DNA from: Cryptomeria japonica
Lineage: Eukaryota > Streptophyta > Pinopsida > Cupressales > Cupressaceae
Length of the DNA: 64,000 nt
Reading direction: 5' to 3'
Assembly (NCBI RefSeq): GCF_030272615.1
Contig: NC_081409.1
Coordinates: 525,706,475-525,770,474, forward strand
The notes under the pieces: model-generated
Database searches by the model: none
The model's input: the letters and a program-made list of their open reading frames with translations, nothing else
What the model was told of the DNA's origin: nothing
Position numbers and translations under genes: made by a program
Part shown: positions 30,686 to 40,980 of the stretch, piece by piece
Numbering within the stretch: position 1 is the first letter of the stretch
Layout of the letters: each line of letters starts with the position of its first letter

Positions 30686-31441
30686 GTGAGACCAAACTAT
30701 GGAAAAAATTTCCAAGGTGGATATGGACTGATGAACACAGAACGCATCAGGCAGTTCGACTTTTTAGGGATGATGGTGTATCCTCATCCTATCCCTAATG
30801 AAATTAGCACTGAAATACCAAAGTTCATTGGGAGTAATGCCATCTCAGGGGAAGCACATTGCAAAGCTTTTGACATAGTTATGGAGGACTTATGTCTCCC
30901 ATATGAGGATGTCAAGATGAAGTTATTCATGCAGTCATTGACAGAGGACGCCCGAGATTGGTTCAGAGCACTGCCAGATTTTTCAGTAAACAGCCTTACA
31001 GAATTCAAACGACTTTTTCTTGAACAATATGGAGACCACAATAGCCCAGAGTTTGCCTTACATGAGATCATAAGCATCAAGAAGGATACAAATGAAGCAG
31101 TGGCCGATTTCAATAAGAGATATAATAGAGTTATGAATAAAATCCCTAACAGAATAAAACCGATTCCTAAAGTTAGCATTTTGTACTACATGAATGCTTT
31201 TGACAGTAAAACAAACTATGAGCTCAGGACAAATAATCCTACAACACTTCAAGGAGTCAAGAAAGCGGCCATAACTATAGAGAATAATAGAAAAGTAGCT
31301 GGAACTATAGGAAGAAGGGAGGATGCAAGGTTGTTCAATCCAAAGGCCCCTAAACAAACAAAGGACGATGACAAGTTGGACAAGGTATTGAATGTTCTCA
31401 AGGATTTGTCTGTCAGAGTGAATAAAACAGAGAAACAATAG
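30686..31441 (+). CDS. gag: Gypsy-A gag core, retrotransposon gag domain (251 aa)
   Basis: Residues 60-150 match the retrotransposon gag family: KLFMQSLTEDARDWFRALP, LTEFKRLFLEQYGDHNSPE, FNKRYNRVMNKIPNRIKP. It ends at TAG 31439-31441. The same frame continues through a CX2CX3HX4C knuckle (31595-31633) and into protease. Capsid role by family. Confidence 0.82.
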   Translation: MRPNYGKNFQGGYGLMNTERIRQFDFLGMMVYPHPIPNEISTEIPKFIGSNAISGEAHCKAFDIVMEDLCLPYEDVKMKLFMQSLTEDARDWFRALPDFSVNSLTEFKRLFLEQYGDHNSPEFALHEIISIKKDTNEAVADFNKRYNRVMNKIPNRIKPIPKVSILYYMNAFDSKTNYELRTNNPTTLQGVKKAAITIENNRKVAGTIGRREDARLFNPKAPKQTKDDDKLDKVLNVLKDLSVRVNKTEKQ

Positions 31442-31897
31442 TTTTATCGCCATGATAGGCCTAGATTGCATGATATGCCTTATAATACCGCATGGAAAGA
31501 CAGAAAACCAGTGGACAAGAACCCAAAAGAAGGTAACCAAAAACCAGATCCTTTGAGAAAAGTGGTGAACTAGGTGGTTGATGAAGATATGTGGTGCTTA
31601 GCATGTGATATGCCTCATTCTCCTTACTAGTGTGTAGTGGCAATGAAGTTACAGGAATTTGAGGAAGAATGTGAAGAATATGCAGATGATCATGCGATAA
31701 ACTTACTATCCTTTGAGGATTGTGACTCATCTGAGGGGAGTGAAGGAAGTGATGTAAATTCTAGGCGGATTAATCAGCAGTGTTGTATGTAATAGGTATT
31801 CTTAGATGAGGAAGATGAAGTCAGGCTGAGGATCCCTACTAAAGAAGAGCGAGAGAGGACTACTACAGTTGCTGTTGAACAAGCCAAAAGGACTTAT
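31442..31897 (+). pseudogene. gag: Gypsy-A gag C-terminus with knuckle, several stops
   Basis: Reads RPRLHDMPYNTAWKD, then a knuckle CLACDMPHSPY, stop, C, then an acidic segment. Stops occur at about 31571, 31630 and 31790. Gypsy-B has the same segment open, which confirms the reading. Confidence 0.7.
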
Positions 31898-32644
31898 ATG
31901 CTAAGAAACAAAACCATAAACCCTGAACAAGGCAAACCATCAGGCATGTTCATAAAGGAGAGTAATAAAACATCTAAACCAATAACTAAGCCAAACAAGA
32001 CTCAAGGAGAAAACACAAAGTTAATTAAGGAAAAGGAGTTGCAAGTTTTTAGGATGCAAAAGGGTAATAAGGACAGGATGGTGGACACTTCAATACTACC
32101 TACTACAACATCATTTGATATTGCCAACACCTTGGCATGGATGAAGGTCTCTGTTCCACTACTTGAGATGATGAAGTTTCCAAAATACCGAGAAAAAACC
32201 TTGAAGGTGATCAATGGTGTATCTAAGGAAGAAACCAAGGAACATAAACAAAATAGCCAAAATAATGATAACCCTGTTCCAACCATATATTTAGGTTCAA
32301 CAATAACAAAAAATCCCTCTCAAGTAGACCCATTTTATTTAGCCCTGATGATCAATAACAAGATGATAAAAAATTGCATGATTGACTCAGGAGCTGCTAT
32401 AAATGTAATGCCAGTAGGAGTCATGAAAGAACTTGGAATGTCAGTGGACACAAATTTTGGTAAATGCTATGCTATGGATAACTGTTCCATCCCAGTGGTT
32501 GGTGTCATGAAGGATGTTGAATTCAAATTGGCACCATGTCCAGAAGCATCTTATAAAATGGACATCATTGTGGTTGATGTCCCTCCTAACTATGGTATGT
32601 TATTGTCAAGACAATGGTCGAACATGATAGGAGGCCATGTCTAG
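31898..32644 (+). CDS. pol: Gypsy-A protease (248 aa open)
   Basis: Retropepsin at residues 140-248: NCMIDSGAAINVMP carries the catalytic DSGA, and GMLLSRQWSNMIGGHV is the second conserved strand, with SRQW where GRPW is common. Same frame as the gag core. It ends at TAG 32642-32644; a frameshift near 32810-32850 separates it from the RNase H-RT frame. Confidence 0.82.
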   Translation: MLRNKTINPEQGKPSGMFIKESNKTSKPITKPNKTQGENTKLIKEKELQVFRMQKGNKDRMVDTSILPTTTSFDIANTLAWMKVSVPLLEMMKFPKYREKTLKVINGVSKEETKEHKQNSQNNDNPVPTIYLGSTITKNPSQVDPFYLALMINNKMIKNCMIDSGAAINVMPVGVMKELGMSVDTNFGKCYAMDNCSIPVVGVMKDVEFKLAPCPEASYKMDIIVVDVPPNYGMLLSRQWSNMIGGHV

Positions 32645-32807
32645 ATAGACTTATCATATGCTACTATACCAGTAAATGGACAGGAGGTAAGGATTGAGAG
32701 AGAACCTCGCTCTGAATACATCATCGAGGAGGCGGAACCTGTTGATTCGATATGTTTCATCTAGTCAGATATGGACAACTTCAAAGTAGAGTTGACAAAA
32801 AACAAAA

Positions 32808-33998
32808 TTGAGAGGATTGACCCCAATAGAGTCTACAGTCAAGAAGAGTAAAGATCAAGTATGGAAGATGTACTTTGATGGATCATGCAGCAAAGAAGGA
32901 AGTGGGGCTGGAATTGTATTTATCTCACCAGGTGGAGAGACATTCAAGTATTCTTTCAAACTGATGTTTGAGTGTACAAATAATATTGCAGAATGCGAAG
33001 CCTTACTCACTGGACTTAATGTGGCTACCAAGCATGGAATTAAATTTCTCAGTGTCTTTGGGGATTCAGAACTAGTAATATCTCAAATCAAACAAAAGTA
33101 TGCCTCCAAACATCTCAGGTTAAAACAATATAGGGATGCTATATGGGATACCATGGAACTATTTGATGCTTTCCAGATAAGTTGGATTGACAGATCAAAT
33201 AATATCATGGCTGACTTCTTGGCCAATGTTGCTTTGAAGGTAAATGATATAACACTGAATGGAGTCTCAGAAATGGAAATAAAAGTCAAACCTTCTATTC
33301 CAGATAACTTGTATAACTGGCATGTTTTTCATGATGACAATGATTTGTTAAAATTCTTACACTGTGTGGATCACTACCAAGCACAAGCGATCGACTTCAA
33401 TGAATTTGTAGAGATGACAAATGGGAAAGAAACTATCTTGGGAAAAGAAATCATACAATTAAAATCTAATAAAATACCTAGAGGACTAGTCGCACTGGAA
33501 AGAGCTTTCAACATACAAGACAAAGTTGAAATCAAAGGAACCTCAGTCAAAGAAAACAATGTTGAGCAGATTAATTTGGGAAGCAAAGAATCACCAAGAC
33601 ATGTTTTTATTGGTAATAAATTGACTCCTAAAATGAAGCAGCAATTAGTAATGTTACTCAAGAAATATAAGCACGTATTTGTATGGTCTTATGATGACCT
33701 CAAAGCATACAAGGAGGATCTCTTCCAACATGAGATACCTCTTAAGCTTGATGCTAAACCATTCAGACAAAAGCAAAGGCCTATAAACCCCACTTTACTC
33801 CCTAAGATGAAAGAGGAAATAATAAAAATGAAAGATGCGGGGATAATTAAACCTTGTAGGTACTCTAATTGGGTTTCAAATTTGGTACCTGTCAGAAAGA
33901 AAAATGGGGACATAAGACTATGTGTGGACTTCATAAATCTGAACATATCATCATTAAAAGATAATTATCCTTTGCCAAACATGGATAATATGTTGTAG
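32808..33998 (+). CDS. pol: Gypsy-A plant/archaeal-type RNase H followed by start of RT (396 aa)
   Basis: Residues 15-140 are a complete RNase H of the RNH type found in Tat elements: MYFDGSCSKEGSGAG (Asp, about residue 20), AECEALLTGL (Glu, about 62), GDSELVISQI (Asp, about 85), NNIMADFLAN (Asp, about 134). All four catalytic acids are present. A spacer of about 170 residues follows, then RT from residue 318 (PFRQKQRPINPTL, VRKKNGDIRLCVDF, NYPLPNMD). The RNase H is N-terminal to RT, opposite to the usual order. It ends at TAG 33996-33998 in RT. Confidence 0.87.
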   Translation: MRGLTPIESTVKKSKDQVWKMYFDGSCSKEGSGAGIVFISPGGETFKYSFKLMFECTNNIAECEALLTGLNVATKHGIKFLSVFGDSELVISQIKQKYASKHLRLKQYRDAIWDTMELFDAFQISWIDRSNNIMADFLANVALKVNDITLNGVSEMEIKVKPSIPDNLYNWHVFHDDNDLLKFLHCVDHYQAQAIDFNEFVEMTNGKETILGKEIIQLKSNKIPRGLVALERAFNIQDKVEIKGTSVKENNVEQINLGSKESPRHVFIGNKLTPKMKQQLVMLLKKYKHVFVWSYDDLKAYKEDLFQHEIPLKLDAKPFRQKQRPINPTLLPKMKEEIIKMKDAGIIKPCRYSNWVSNLVPVRKKNGDIRLCVDFINLNISSLKDNYPLPNMDNML

Positions 33999-34019
33999 AA
34001 AGTAACTGGATGTGATTTA

Positions 34020-34787
34020 TTGTCCATGATGGATGGGTTCTCAAGGTATAATCAGGTAAAAGTTAAAGAAGTTGAACAATATAAGAAAGCTTTCACAACA
34101 CTATGGGGCACATATGTATATGCAAGAATTCCATTCGGATTAACAAATGCAGGGGCAACATTTCAAAGGGCAATGGATGTAGCGTTTGCAGAACTGATTG
34201 ATGTAATAATGGTGGTGTATGAGGATGATTTAATAGCTTATTCAAAAAGGGCTGAAGATCATTGCGATCACCTTGAGAAAGTATTCAAGAAAGCTCCGGA
34301 ATATGGAATTTCCCTCAATCCGAAGAAATGTCATTTTGCAGTTGAAGAAGGGAAGCTCCTGGGACATATAGTGTCTAAGGAAGGGGTGAAAATTGACCCT
34401 GAAAGAGTAGCTGCAATAAATGAAATACCTATCCCAAAGACTATCAAATTTGTTCAATCTTTTTTGGGACAAATCAATTTTGTCAGAAGATTCATCCTTA
34501 ATTTTGCAGATATCATAAAACCTATAGTGAGGATGCTGAAAAGGGAAGCTAAGATTGATTGGGATTCAGAGGCATTAGATACATTTCTAGATATAAAAAG
34601 GGAAATATCTGAGGCACCAGTATTGATATCCCTCGATTTCAATAAACCTTTTCTAATTTTTTTATTTGCATCTCGTCATACAGTGGCAGCAATGTTATTA
34701 CAAAAGAACCAAGACAATTGTGAGCAGCCTATTACGTATTTTAGTAAGTCACTGAATTTATCCGAAATTAAATATGACCTAAATTAA
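34020..34787 (+). CDS. pol: Gypsy-A RT catalytic part and degenerate RNase H (255 aa)
   Basis: Same frame as 32808. RT motifs: MMDGFSRYNQVKV, FTTLWGTYVYARIPFGLTNA, ATFQRAMD, catalytic VYEDDLIAYS, LNPKKCHFAVEEGKLLGHIVS, and a thumb. The native gypsy RNase H then starts: LDFNKPFLIFLFASRHTVAAMLLQK has no Asp where TDAS is normal. It ends at TAA 34785-34787. Confidence 0.87.
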   Translation: MSMMDGFSRYNQVKVKEVEQYKKAFTTLWGTYVYARIPFGLTNAGATFQRAMDVAFAELIDVIMVVYEDDLIAYSKRAEDHCDHLEKVFKKAPEYGISLNPKKCHFAVEEGKLLGHIVSKEGVKIDPERVAAINEIPIPKTIKFVQSFLGQINFVRRFILNFADIIKPIVRMLKREAKIDWDSEALDTFLDIKREISEAPVLISLDFNKPFLIFLFASRHTVAAMLLQKNQDNCEQPITYFSKSLNLSEIKYDLN

Positions 34788-34802
34788 AAACAAGCTTATG
34801 CA

Positions 34803-34988
34803 TTGGTAAAAGCAGTAAAACAATTTAGACCATATTTGGTAGGCATAGAAGTTATAGCATATGTTCCTAATGCAGCAGTGAAGGACATATTCAGACAAAC
34901 TGAGGTCACAGGAAAAAGATGTAAATGGATCAACCAGATTCAAGAATTCAATATTGAGCTCAAGATTTCACAAGTTATCAAAGGTTAG
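34803..34988 (+). pseudogene. pol: Gypsy-A degenerate native RNase H, C-terminal part
   Basis: Same frame. KAVKQFRPYLVGIEVIAYVP and NAAVKDIF align with the fold, but the Asp of the usual TDH block is missing, and GLAKLMAG stands where ADALSR is normal. The domain is likely structural only, like the retroviral connection domain. TAG at 34986-34988. Confidence 0.75.
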
Positions 34989-34991
34989 GGA

Positions 34992-36287
34992 TTGGCTAAA
35001 CTTATGGCAGGAGTAGGGGTTGAAGAATTTCAGGTAAATGAGGTTGGACTAGATGAAGCCAGTTTCAGTATTGAAAATATAGCCTGGTATGCAGATATCA
35101 TGTATTATCTCAAGCACATAAGATGTCTAGATGGTATGACTGATAATCAAAAGAGAACATTAAAACTGAAATCCGCAAAATATGTGATCATCTATGGAGA
35201 CTTGTGTTGGAAAAATAGAGATGGTATACTATTGTTATGCATAGATGAACACCAAGGAGAGAAGATCCTACAAGAGATGCATGAAGGGATTTGTGGTGGT
35301 CATTTTTCAGCCAAAACTACTACACACAAGATATTGAGAGCTGGATATTTTTGGCCATGTGTCTTCAATGATTCCTATGCTTATGTTAGAAAATGTGAGG
35401 CTTGTCAGAAATTCTCAAGCAAAATGAAGTATCAAGGATCACTCCCACTAAGACCAATGCAGGTTGAAGAACCATTTCAACAGTGGGGAATAGACTTTAT
35501 AGGAGAGATATCAAAAAAGTCGATCGGAGGACACAGATGGATTTTGGTTGCCATAGATTACTTTACCAAATGGGTGGAAGCAATACCTACTAAACAGGCC
35601 ACCAGTAAAATAGTGATAAAATTCATACTGGAAAATATTATTACTAGATTCGGTGTTCCTGCAAGGATCATCTCTGATAACGGCATGGCTTTCAAGTCTA
35701 AAGAATTCAATACATTTGTTGAAGAATATGGCATCACAATATCTCATTCATCCCCTTACCACCCTCAGGGTAATGGGAAAGCTGAGTCTAGTAACAAAAA
35801 CATCCTAAATATTATCAAAAGAGTGTTAGGACAAAATAAAAGGGTGTGGGACTCAAAACTGAATCTAGCATTATGGGCAGATAGAATAACAGTAAAAAAA
35901 TCTATAGGGAGGTCCCCATATGAGCTGGTCTATGGTAAAAGGGCTAGACTCCCTTTGGGTAACCTCCTACCTGTACATAAATTCATAGCACAGGAAGGGA
36001 TAGAGATTTATGACCCTTTACAGGAGAGGCTGATACAGTTGGTAGAGCTTGATGAAGTCAGGACAGAAGCACAGGAGCAAAACATTAAAATTCAGAATCA
36101 GATGAAAAAATTGTATGACAAAAGAACAACAGAGAGAAAGTTTCAAATTGGTGATTTGGTTTTAATGTGGAACGCCAGGAGCCAAGATAAAGGTAAGCAT
36201 GGCAAGTTTGAGGCTCTATGGCTTGGACCATATGCGATAATGGATAAAGCAGGGGAAGATTCTTATTTCCTCCAGAGTGCTACGTGA
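34992..36287 (+). CDS. pol: Gypsy-A integrase (431 aa open)
   Basis: Zinc-binding HHCC: HEGICGGHFSAKTT and CEACQKF near residues 95-140. Core: WGIDFIGE (Asp), IISDNGMAFKS (Asp), GNGKAESSNK (Glu), all present. RRSPYELVYGKR-like block (GRSPYELVYGKRARLPLG), then a GPY/F module (WLGPYAIMDKAGEDSYFL) and no chromodomain. Same frame as RT. Complete catalytic set; the best-preserved gene of the element. Confidence 0.9.
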   Translation: MAKLMAGVGVEEFQVNEVGLDEASFSIENIAWYADIMYYLKHIRCLDGMTDNQKRTLKLKSAKYVIIYGDLCWKNRDGILLLCIDEHQGEKILQEMHEGICGGHFSAKTTTHKILRAGYFWPCVFNDSYAYVRKCEACQKFSSKMKYQGSLPLRPMQVEEPFQQWGIDFIGEISKKSIGGHRWILVAIDYFTKWVEAIPTKQATSKIVIKFILENIITRFGVPARIISDNGMAFKSKEFNTFVEEYGITISHSSPYHPQGNGKAESSNKNILNIIKRVLGQNKRVWDSKLNLALWADRITVKKSIGRSPYELVYGKRARLPLGNLLPVHKFIAQEGIEIYDPLQERLIQLVELDEVRTEAQEQNIKIQNQMKKLYDKRTTERKFQIGDLVLMWNARSQDKGKHGKFEALWLGPYAIMDKAGEDSYFLQSAT

Positions 36288-36483
36288 GAAGTTTAGGAAC
36301 TGCCAGTACATGGACAATTCTTGAAAAACTTCTTTTCTTGAAAATAGCCTTCTCCATGTACAGTAGTTTAGGTCTCGCCCCCATGGTAAAAACCACATTT
36401 CCTTTGATTTTTCCCTATATAAACCAGAGAGACTAGATTCTTGAAGGTATCTGTAGCATACCCCCATCCCCAGTCAGGGCCAC
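36288..36483 (+). other. Gypsy-A 3' untranslated region
   Basis: Short non-coding stretch to the 3' LTR. No convincing polypurine tract; the best candidate is the weak CAGTCAGGGCCAC just before 36484. Confidence 0.5.
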
Positions 36484-38531
36484 TGTTGAGCATCGAATTT
36501 GAATTAAGTAAAATATCTTGATTCGTAAGATTGAATTACAAGAGCCCTCCATTTTTAGAAAAAACCATTATTTTTATTGATATCATAATAACCCATAAGT
36601 TATCGAACAAATCTAATAGCATTCTATTGAAATATCCAAAATCCAAATAATATCGATGAGACCCAGCGATGTCTCATCGATATAAAAAGGGCATCAAAGG
36701 AAAGGGAACACCGATGAACTCTAGAAAAGACTCATCAAAAGCAATGATTTTACTGACAGAAGATATCAAAGAAAGCAGAGACGTTTTCATCGAAAAGAGA
36801 AAGCTTTCGAGGAAATAATACCGTCGGCGCAGCATGAAGGAAACTCACCAAAAGAAGAATTCTTATCGAAAGAGTGATATCGATAAAACAGAAGAAAACT
36901 ACATCGATAAAAGATATCGATGAAGATATGAGTTTTGAGGAAGCTAAAGGGCGTGTTACCGATATGCATGATTTTGCCAACACAACTTTATCGATGAAAA
37001 ATTACTAATGAGCTCATCGATGAAAAGATGATAGCAGAAACAAGTCATCAAAAGTAAAGAAGACTTCGATGAAATGACAGACCCGTTTATTGATGGGGTG
37101 TAGTGATGTCGATAGAAAGAGAGTTTCGATGGAAGGATAAAGGAAGTCACCAAAGCCCTAGGTCTCTTTGACATGAAACCTGATGGACATCAGAAATATA
37201 TCGATGGGGAGACGGCTATAATGACCGAATGCAACATTTCGATAAAGGGAGAAAATACATACTCGAAGTAATATTCAAAACAAAAGTATCATCGATAGAG
37301 ACAAAGAGATCAATGGAATAAAAAATGAGGGATCGAAAGATATATTCTCATCGAAATGATTGCCATGAAAATCAGAAACAAATCCTAGGGAAGGTCACAT
37401 TGCCATTAAATTCGAATGTGTTCCCAAGTAACCATTGTTAAAACTGCCATTATTAACTAATCAAAGACGACATGAGGATGCTAAACAGAGCTATTGTAAT
37501 GAATAAAGATGACAAGTACATCGAGCACATGGGGGTACCCAATTTGTTTATCTTCCAGTTTGTTAATAAAAAATGTTAGTTAACGGTTATATGCTGAAAA
37601 GCCACAACACTTGGTGATAATGTATACTCTCATATAAAGAAGGGAACTTTGGTAATGTGGGATGATGATTAGAGAAGGAGTAGATTATAGCCTCAGGCTT
37701 ACCATTGTACTTTTTGGCAAATATATAATATAATCAGTCATTTTCCTTTGCATTTATGTTGTGGATTATTGCATTTTCTGCAGGCAGTTGCTTATGATAT
37801 TATCTAAAGGAGATAAGGTTATTCGTGTTCTTCCAGTAAAATTCTATGTTTCATATTGTAGATTTGGATCAAAAAGATTTACTCGCGAATTGTAATTGTT
37901 CCCTATATTTCTTCCTTGGATGGTCTCTTAAAAGTTAGGGTTAAATTCATTCAAGCAGTTCACAATATAGACACTGAAGTAGAGCTCATAAGAAATAGTA
38001 ATTGACAGACTCATCGAGAGGGGGTGGGTTTAAAAATTGTCTCATAAGTTTACACAATAAGTCCAAAGAAATATAAAAGACTCTGTAGCCCAAATAGTGA
38101 AGAAAGGCACTGGTCATCTATAGAATACAACTCATCAGTTCACATTTCACTTTAAAAGTAATAGGAGTAGCTTAGTAGGAAATATAGAATAGACTGGCAA
38201 TAGTGTATATACATAAATTTCAAGCACAAAGATCGAATAACTTCTACAAAAACAATCTTGAACTCATATGCTATATCTCCATCTTGGGAATTTATTCCAT
38301 TCTGAGATACGAGGAAATCAGATCAAGATACTAAATCTACTATAAAAAGCATTAGTCGTTAAAAACAATTAGTGAGTAGGTATACCCGCCTAGGTCCTGC
38401 AGAGTCTAAAGTGAGAGAGTTAGTAATCAAATAGGTTCACTCTATAAGTTGGCCAAGTCAATTGGAAGGTTTGAGCATAGGAGTTGGCATTTCCTTAGAA
38501 CCTATCCAATCTATTGATTTGAGACCCAACA
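36484..38531 (+). repeat. Gypsy-A 3' LTR (2048 bp)
   Basis: TGTTGAGCATCG...GACCCAACA, collinear with 27741-29787, followed by target duplication CTCTC. Confidence 0.93.
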
Positions 38532-38536
38532 CTCTC

Positions 38537-39138
38537 CATGAGCTGGAAGTGGAGGTAATAGAGAATTTTATTGGATTTTGTTTGTAGTTTGAACCACCTT
38601 AACAGAGGTAATATCTATACATTGCTTTGGTCTTTCGAAGGTAAATTTCATAAATCGAAAAGATGACATTGGTTCAGTTTTGAACAGATTTCTTTTACTT
38701 TGTTTTGTATTGAATGACATTACAAAGTAAAAATGAATGAAGAATTACTTCATTTCTGGTTATTGTTTTTCAGTTTTGAAAAGAATTACTTTTCCAAATT
38801 CTTGTTTCCAAAAACGGAAAGAGTTAGAAATTGCAGTTGAAAAAGAAATGTTGTTTTATTTGCAACTATAATTTGGTATTTTTTTGTGGAAACCCTAACT
38901 CGAGTGTTGGCTCTAAACTCGATTTTTACAGTTTGGTTCAAGGGTTTCACTTTTACTTGCTCTATAAATTCATGACTTTAAGTCATTGTTCAGTTGGAAT
39001 GAAAAAGAGAGAACATAGCAATATTGAGGATTTATTGTTCCATTTGAAAGTTTCTAAAAGTTTGAAAAAGACTTTGTTGTCTTTGGTTTTTACAACAGAG
39101 AATTGTATTTCATTTTGAGAAAGATTTTGTGGTACTGT
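38537..39138 (+). repeat. Copia-3 3' LTR, second part
   Basis: Continuation of 26575-27740 after the Gypsy-A insertion. A 95-codon frame at 38831-39118 has no family signature. ACTGT (39134-39138) precedes Element D and should be its target duplication. Confidence 0.6.
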
Positions 39139-40122
39139 TGTTGGAATTAGGGATCACTGAGAGAGGTGGGGGGCTAAATCAGTGATCTACCGGTTATCAT
39201 ATTTTCAAACTTAACTATGAACCACCGAAATAAAATAATTGGAACTGAAAGGCGGGAACATAAAACAAACAACCACAAGATCATAACATCAGATTTTTAT
39301 GTGGAAACCCAATTGGGAAAAACCACGGTGGGATTTTAACCCACAATATTATTCCACTATGGCCAGTAGAAAAACAATATTACAATATAGGAATGCACAG
39401 GCATTCATACACACTGCCTAGAGCTCACTACTCAAATACAATAACCCGAAAGGCTACAACCCTCAGGGAAGTCTCACTGACTTAAAAATTAGTTACAGTG
39501 ATGAATTACAGTAAATGAACTCTTAAATAGCTTCTGCAATGCTTTGGTGAGTTTTGATTAAGTGCTAAATACACCAACTGACTCCCTTCTGTTAATCTGC
39601 TTTGTTCTGCCCCGTTCTCTATCTCAATCAGTTACCAGATCAAGAATGCGCATGTGAAACTATGCCAAAATGGATTCTTGATCACCACTCGTTATCATAC
39701 AATCGCATCATTCCTCAAAAGGATCATCCACATCAAACTTATATACTGGTATTCACAAAATAGATCATACATCATGTCGGCTCACTAGTGTAATGTGTAG
39801 TCTCATGTCGACTTGACCGAATCCAAAAAGTTAAATGTGGATCACCAAAACAATAGAAAAATGATGTTTCTATGTTGGTCCAATCAATAAAAAACATGAT
39901 TCAATACACCGTAATCACCAGAAATATTTTGGACCCAAAAATGCTTTGTTCTTCCTAAAATATCAGTTAATTAGCTACCGGTTAACACCTGCTTCCAGAT
40001 AAGAAGAATTATGACCACCAAATCGAATCTCTATGAAGAGTTACCATCAATGACAACCCTAAACCAATAATCAGCCACCGAAAACTACCAGAAACCACCA
40101 GATGAGTGTCAATTGCAAACAA
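39139..40122 (-). repeat. Element D 3' LTR
   Basis: TG...CA ends. On the minus strand it ends with a C-rich tract and CTCTCTCAGTGATCCCTAATTC, similar in style to copia LTR tails here. No coding region. Confidence 0.8.
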
Positions 40123-40137
40123 TCTCCCCCTTTGACA
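40123..40137 (-). promoter_or_regulatory. Polypurine tract of Element D
   Basis: ATCTCCCCCTTTGAC on the plus strand is GTCAAAGGGGGAGAT on the minus strand, directly beside the LTR; the same form as the copia tracts. Confidence 0.82.
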
Positions 40138-40515
40138 TTGATAGCAACACTTGTGAAAAATGACTGTGTTGAGCATTGTACACTAGTTAAAAAGAATCAA
40201 AAGAATTTCTAAGGCTCCCCCTTAGACAAATTATTCCACTCTTCAATACTGTACATTTTTCACCAATCCTCTCCTGCTTTGACAACAATGCCAAAGATGG
40301 GGTGTTGTCCAAAATTTATGTACAAAGATACTTACAAATACTTGAAGATGTCAGCATAAATAGTCTTCAAAAATCCTAAGTGAGTATCTCACCCACTCTT
40401 CAAGTTATCCAAAACTATGATGAATACACTAAATACAGTGGCATGAATCACTAATTCGGGCTAAGGTCGGATGACATAGGCCAGACCATCTCCTTCATGC
40501 AATCTACTTTATTAC
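40138..40515 (-). other. Element D 3' untranslated region
   Basis: Non-coding; holds short purine tracts on the minus strand. Nothing else seen. Confidence 0.5.
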
Positions 40516-40839
40516 TTAACATAGTGTCAAAAAGGGGGCAATCAAGTTCCAGAGTTCACCAACTTTTCTCAAAATTTTGTCCTTGTCTGCTTGGAGGCTT
40601 GAGATCTGATCATTTAGAGCTATAATTTGCCCTTCAACACTTTTGGTTAAAGTTACATTTGGATCAAAGGATTGTGAAATACTAGCAAGCTTTCCCTGGC
40701 AAACACCTATGTGCTTGTCTATATCTATAGTGAATTTGGGCAAAATTAGGCAAGATTTGTACAATTTACTGCCTTCTGACAATGTTTCAGAAATAATCTG
40801 TAATCTCTTATTTAGTCTCACTCTATCATCCTCAATCAT
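40516..40839 (-). CDS. Element D unidentified protein, C-terminal segment (107 aa)
   Basis: Not recognised. Starts MIEDDRVRLNKRLQIISETL and has a heptad-like helical part (VEGQIIALNDQISSLQADKDKILRKVGELWN) suggesting a coiled coil. It lies in the same frame as the segment at 40981-41463, separated by two stops, so both are probably one ancestral protein. Near the 3' end of the element, before the purine tract. Confidence 0.55.
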   Translation of the reverse strand: MIEDDRVRLNKRLQIISETLSEGSKLYKSCLILPKFTIDIDKHIGVCQGKLASISQSFDPNVTLTKSVEGQIIALNDQISSLQADKDKILRKVGELWNLIAPFLTLC

Positions 40840-40980
40840 CTTCTAGAATGTCTGTATCCTAACATCCTTAAATTTATCCAAAACTTTCTGAGTAGCAGAC
40901 TTCTCCAAAGAATCAAAATTTGTATTTACACTGTTAATTAATTGCAACAATTTACCAAATGGGCTATTTTTTGAATCTAA

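Larger units (their letters stand above)
27741..38531 (+). mobile_element. Gypsy-A, full-length Ty3/gypsy element, Tat-like, 10.8 kb
   Basis: LTRs 27741-29787 and 36484-38531, exact target duplication CTCTC (27736-27740, 38532-38536), primer site at 29791. Domain order: gag, protease, plant/archaeal-type RNase H, RT, degenerate native RNase H, integrase, no chromodomain. In the first 299 bases the LTRs differ at 15 positions (13 transitions) with no indel. Several stops and two frameshifts make it inactive. Confidence 0.93.
22958..39138 (+). mobile_element. Copia-3 hybrid: Copia-1-type leader and gag joined to pol and 3' LTR of another copia family
   Basis: The primer site and gag (to about 23731) match Copia-1 closely. 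From about 23732 the sequence is the integrase-RT-RNase H of a different copia family, ending with its own purine tract and an LTR starting at 26575 that does not resemble the LTR at 4771. The 3' LTR is interrupted by Gypsy-A (27741-38531) and again at 39139 by Element D. Many stops are present. Confidence 0.72.

Noticed and set aside
31058-31540. 160-codon minus-strand frame
   Set aside because: Antisense shadow of the Gypsy-A gag core.
38831-39118. 95-codon frame before Element D
   Set aside because: Lies in AT-rich LTR sequence of Copia-3 and has no recognised motif.
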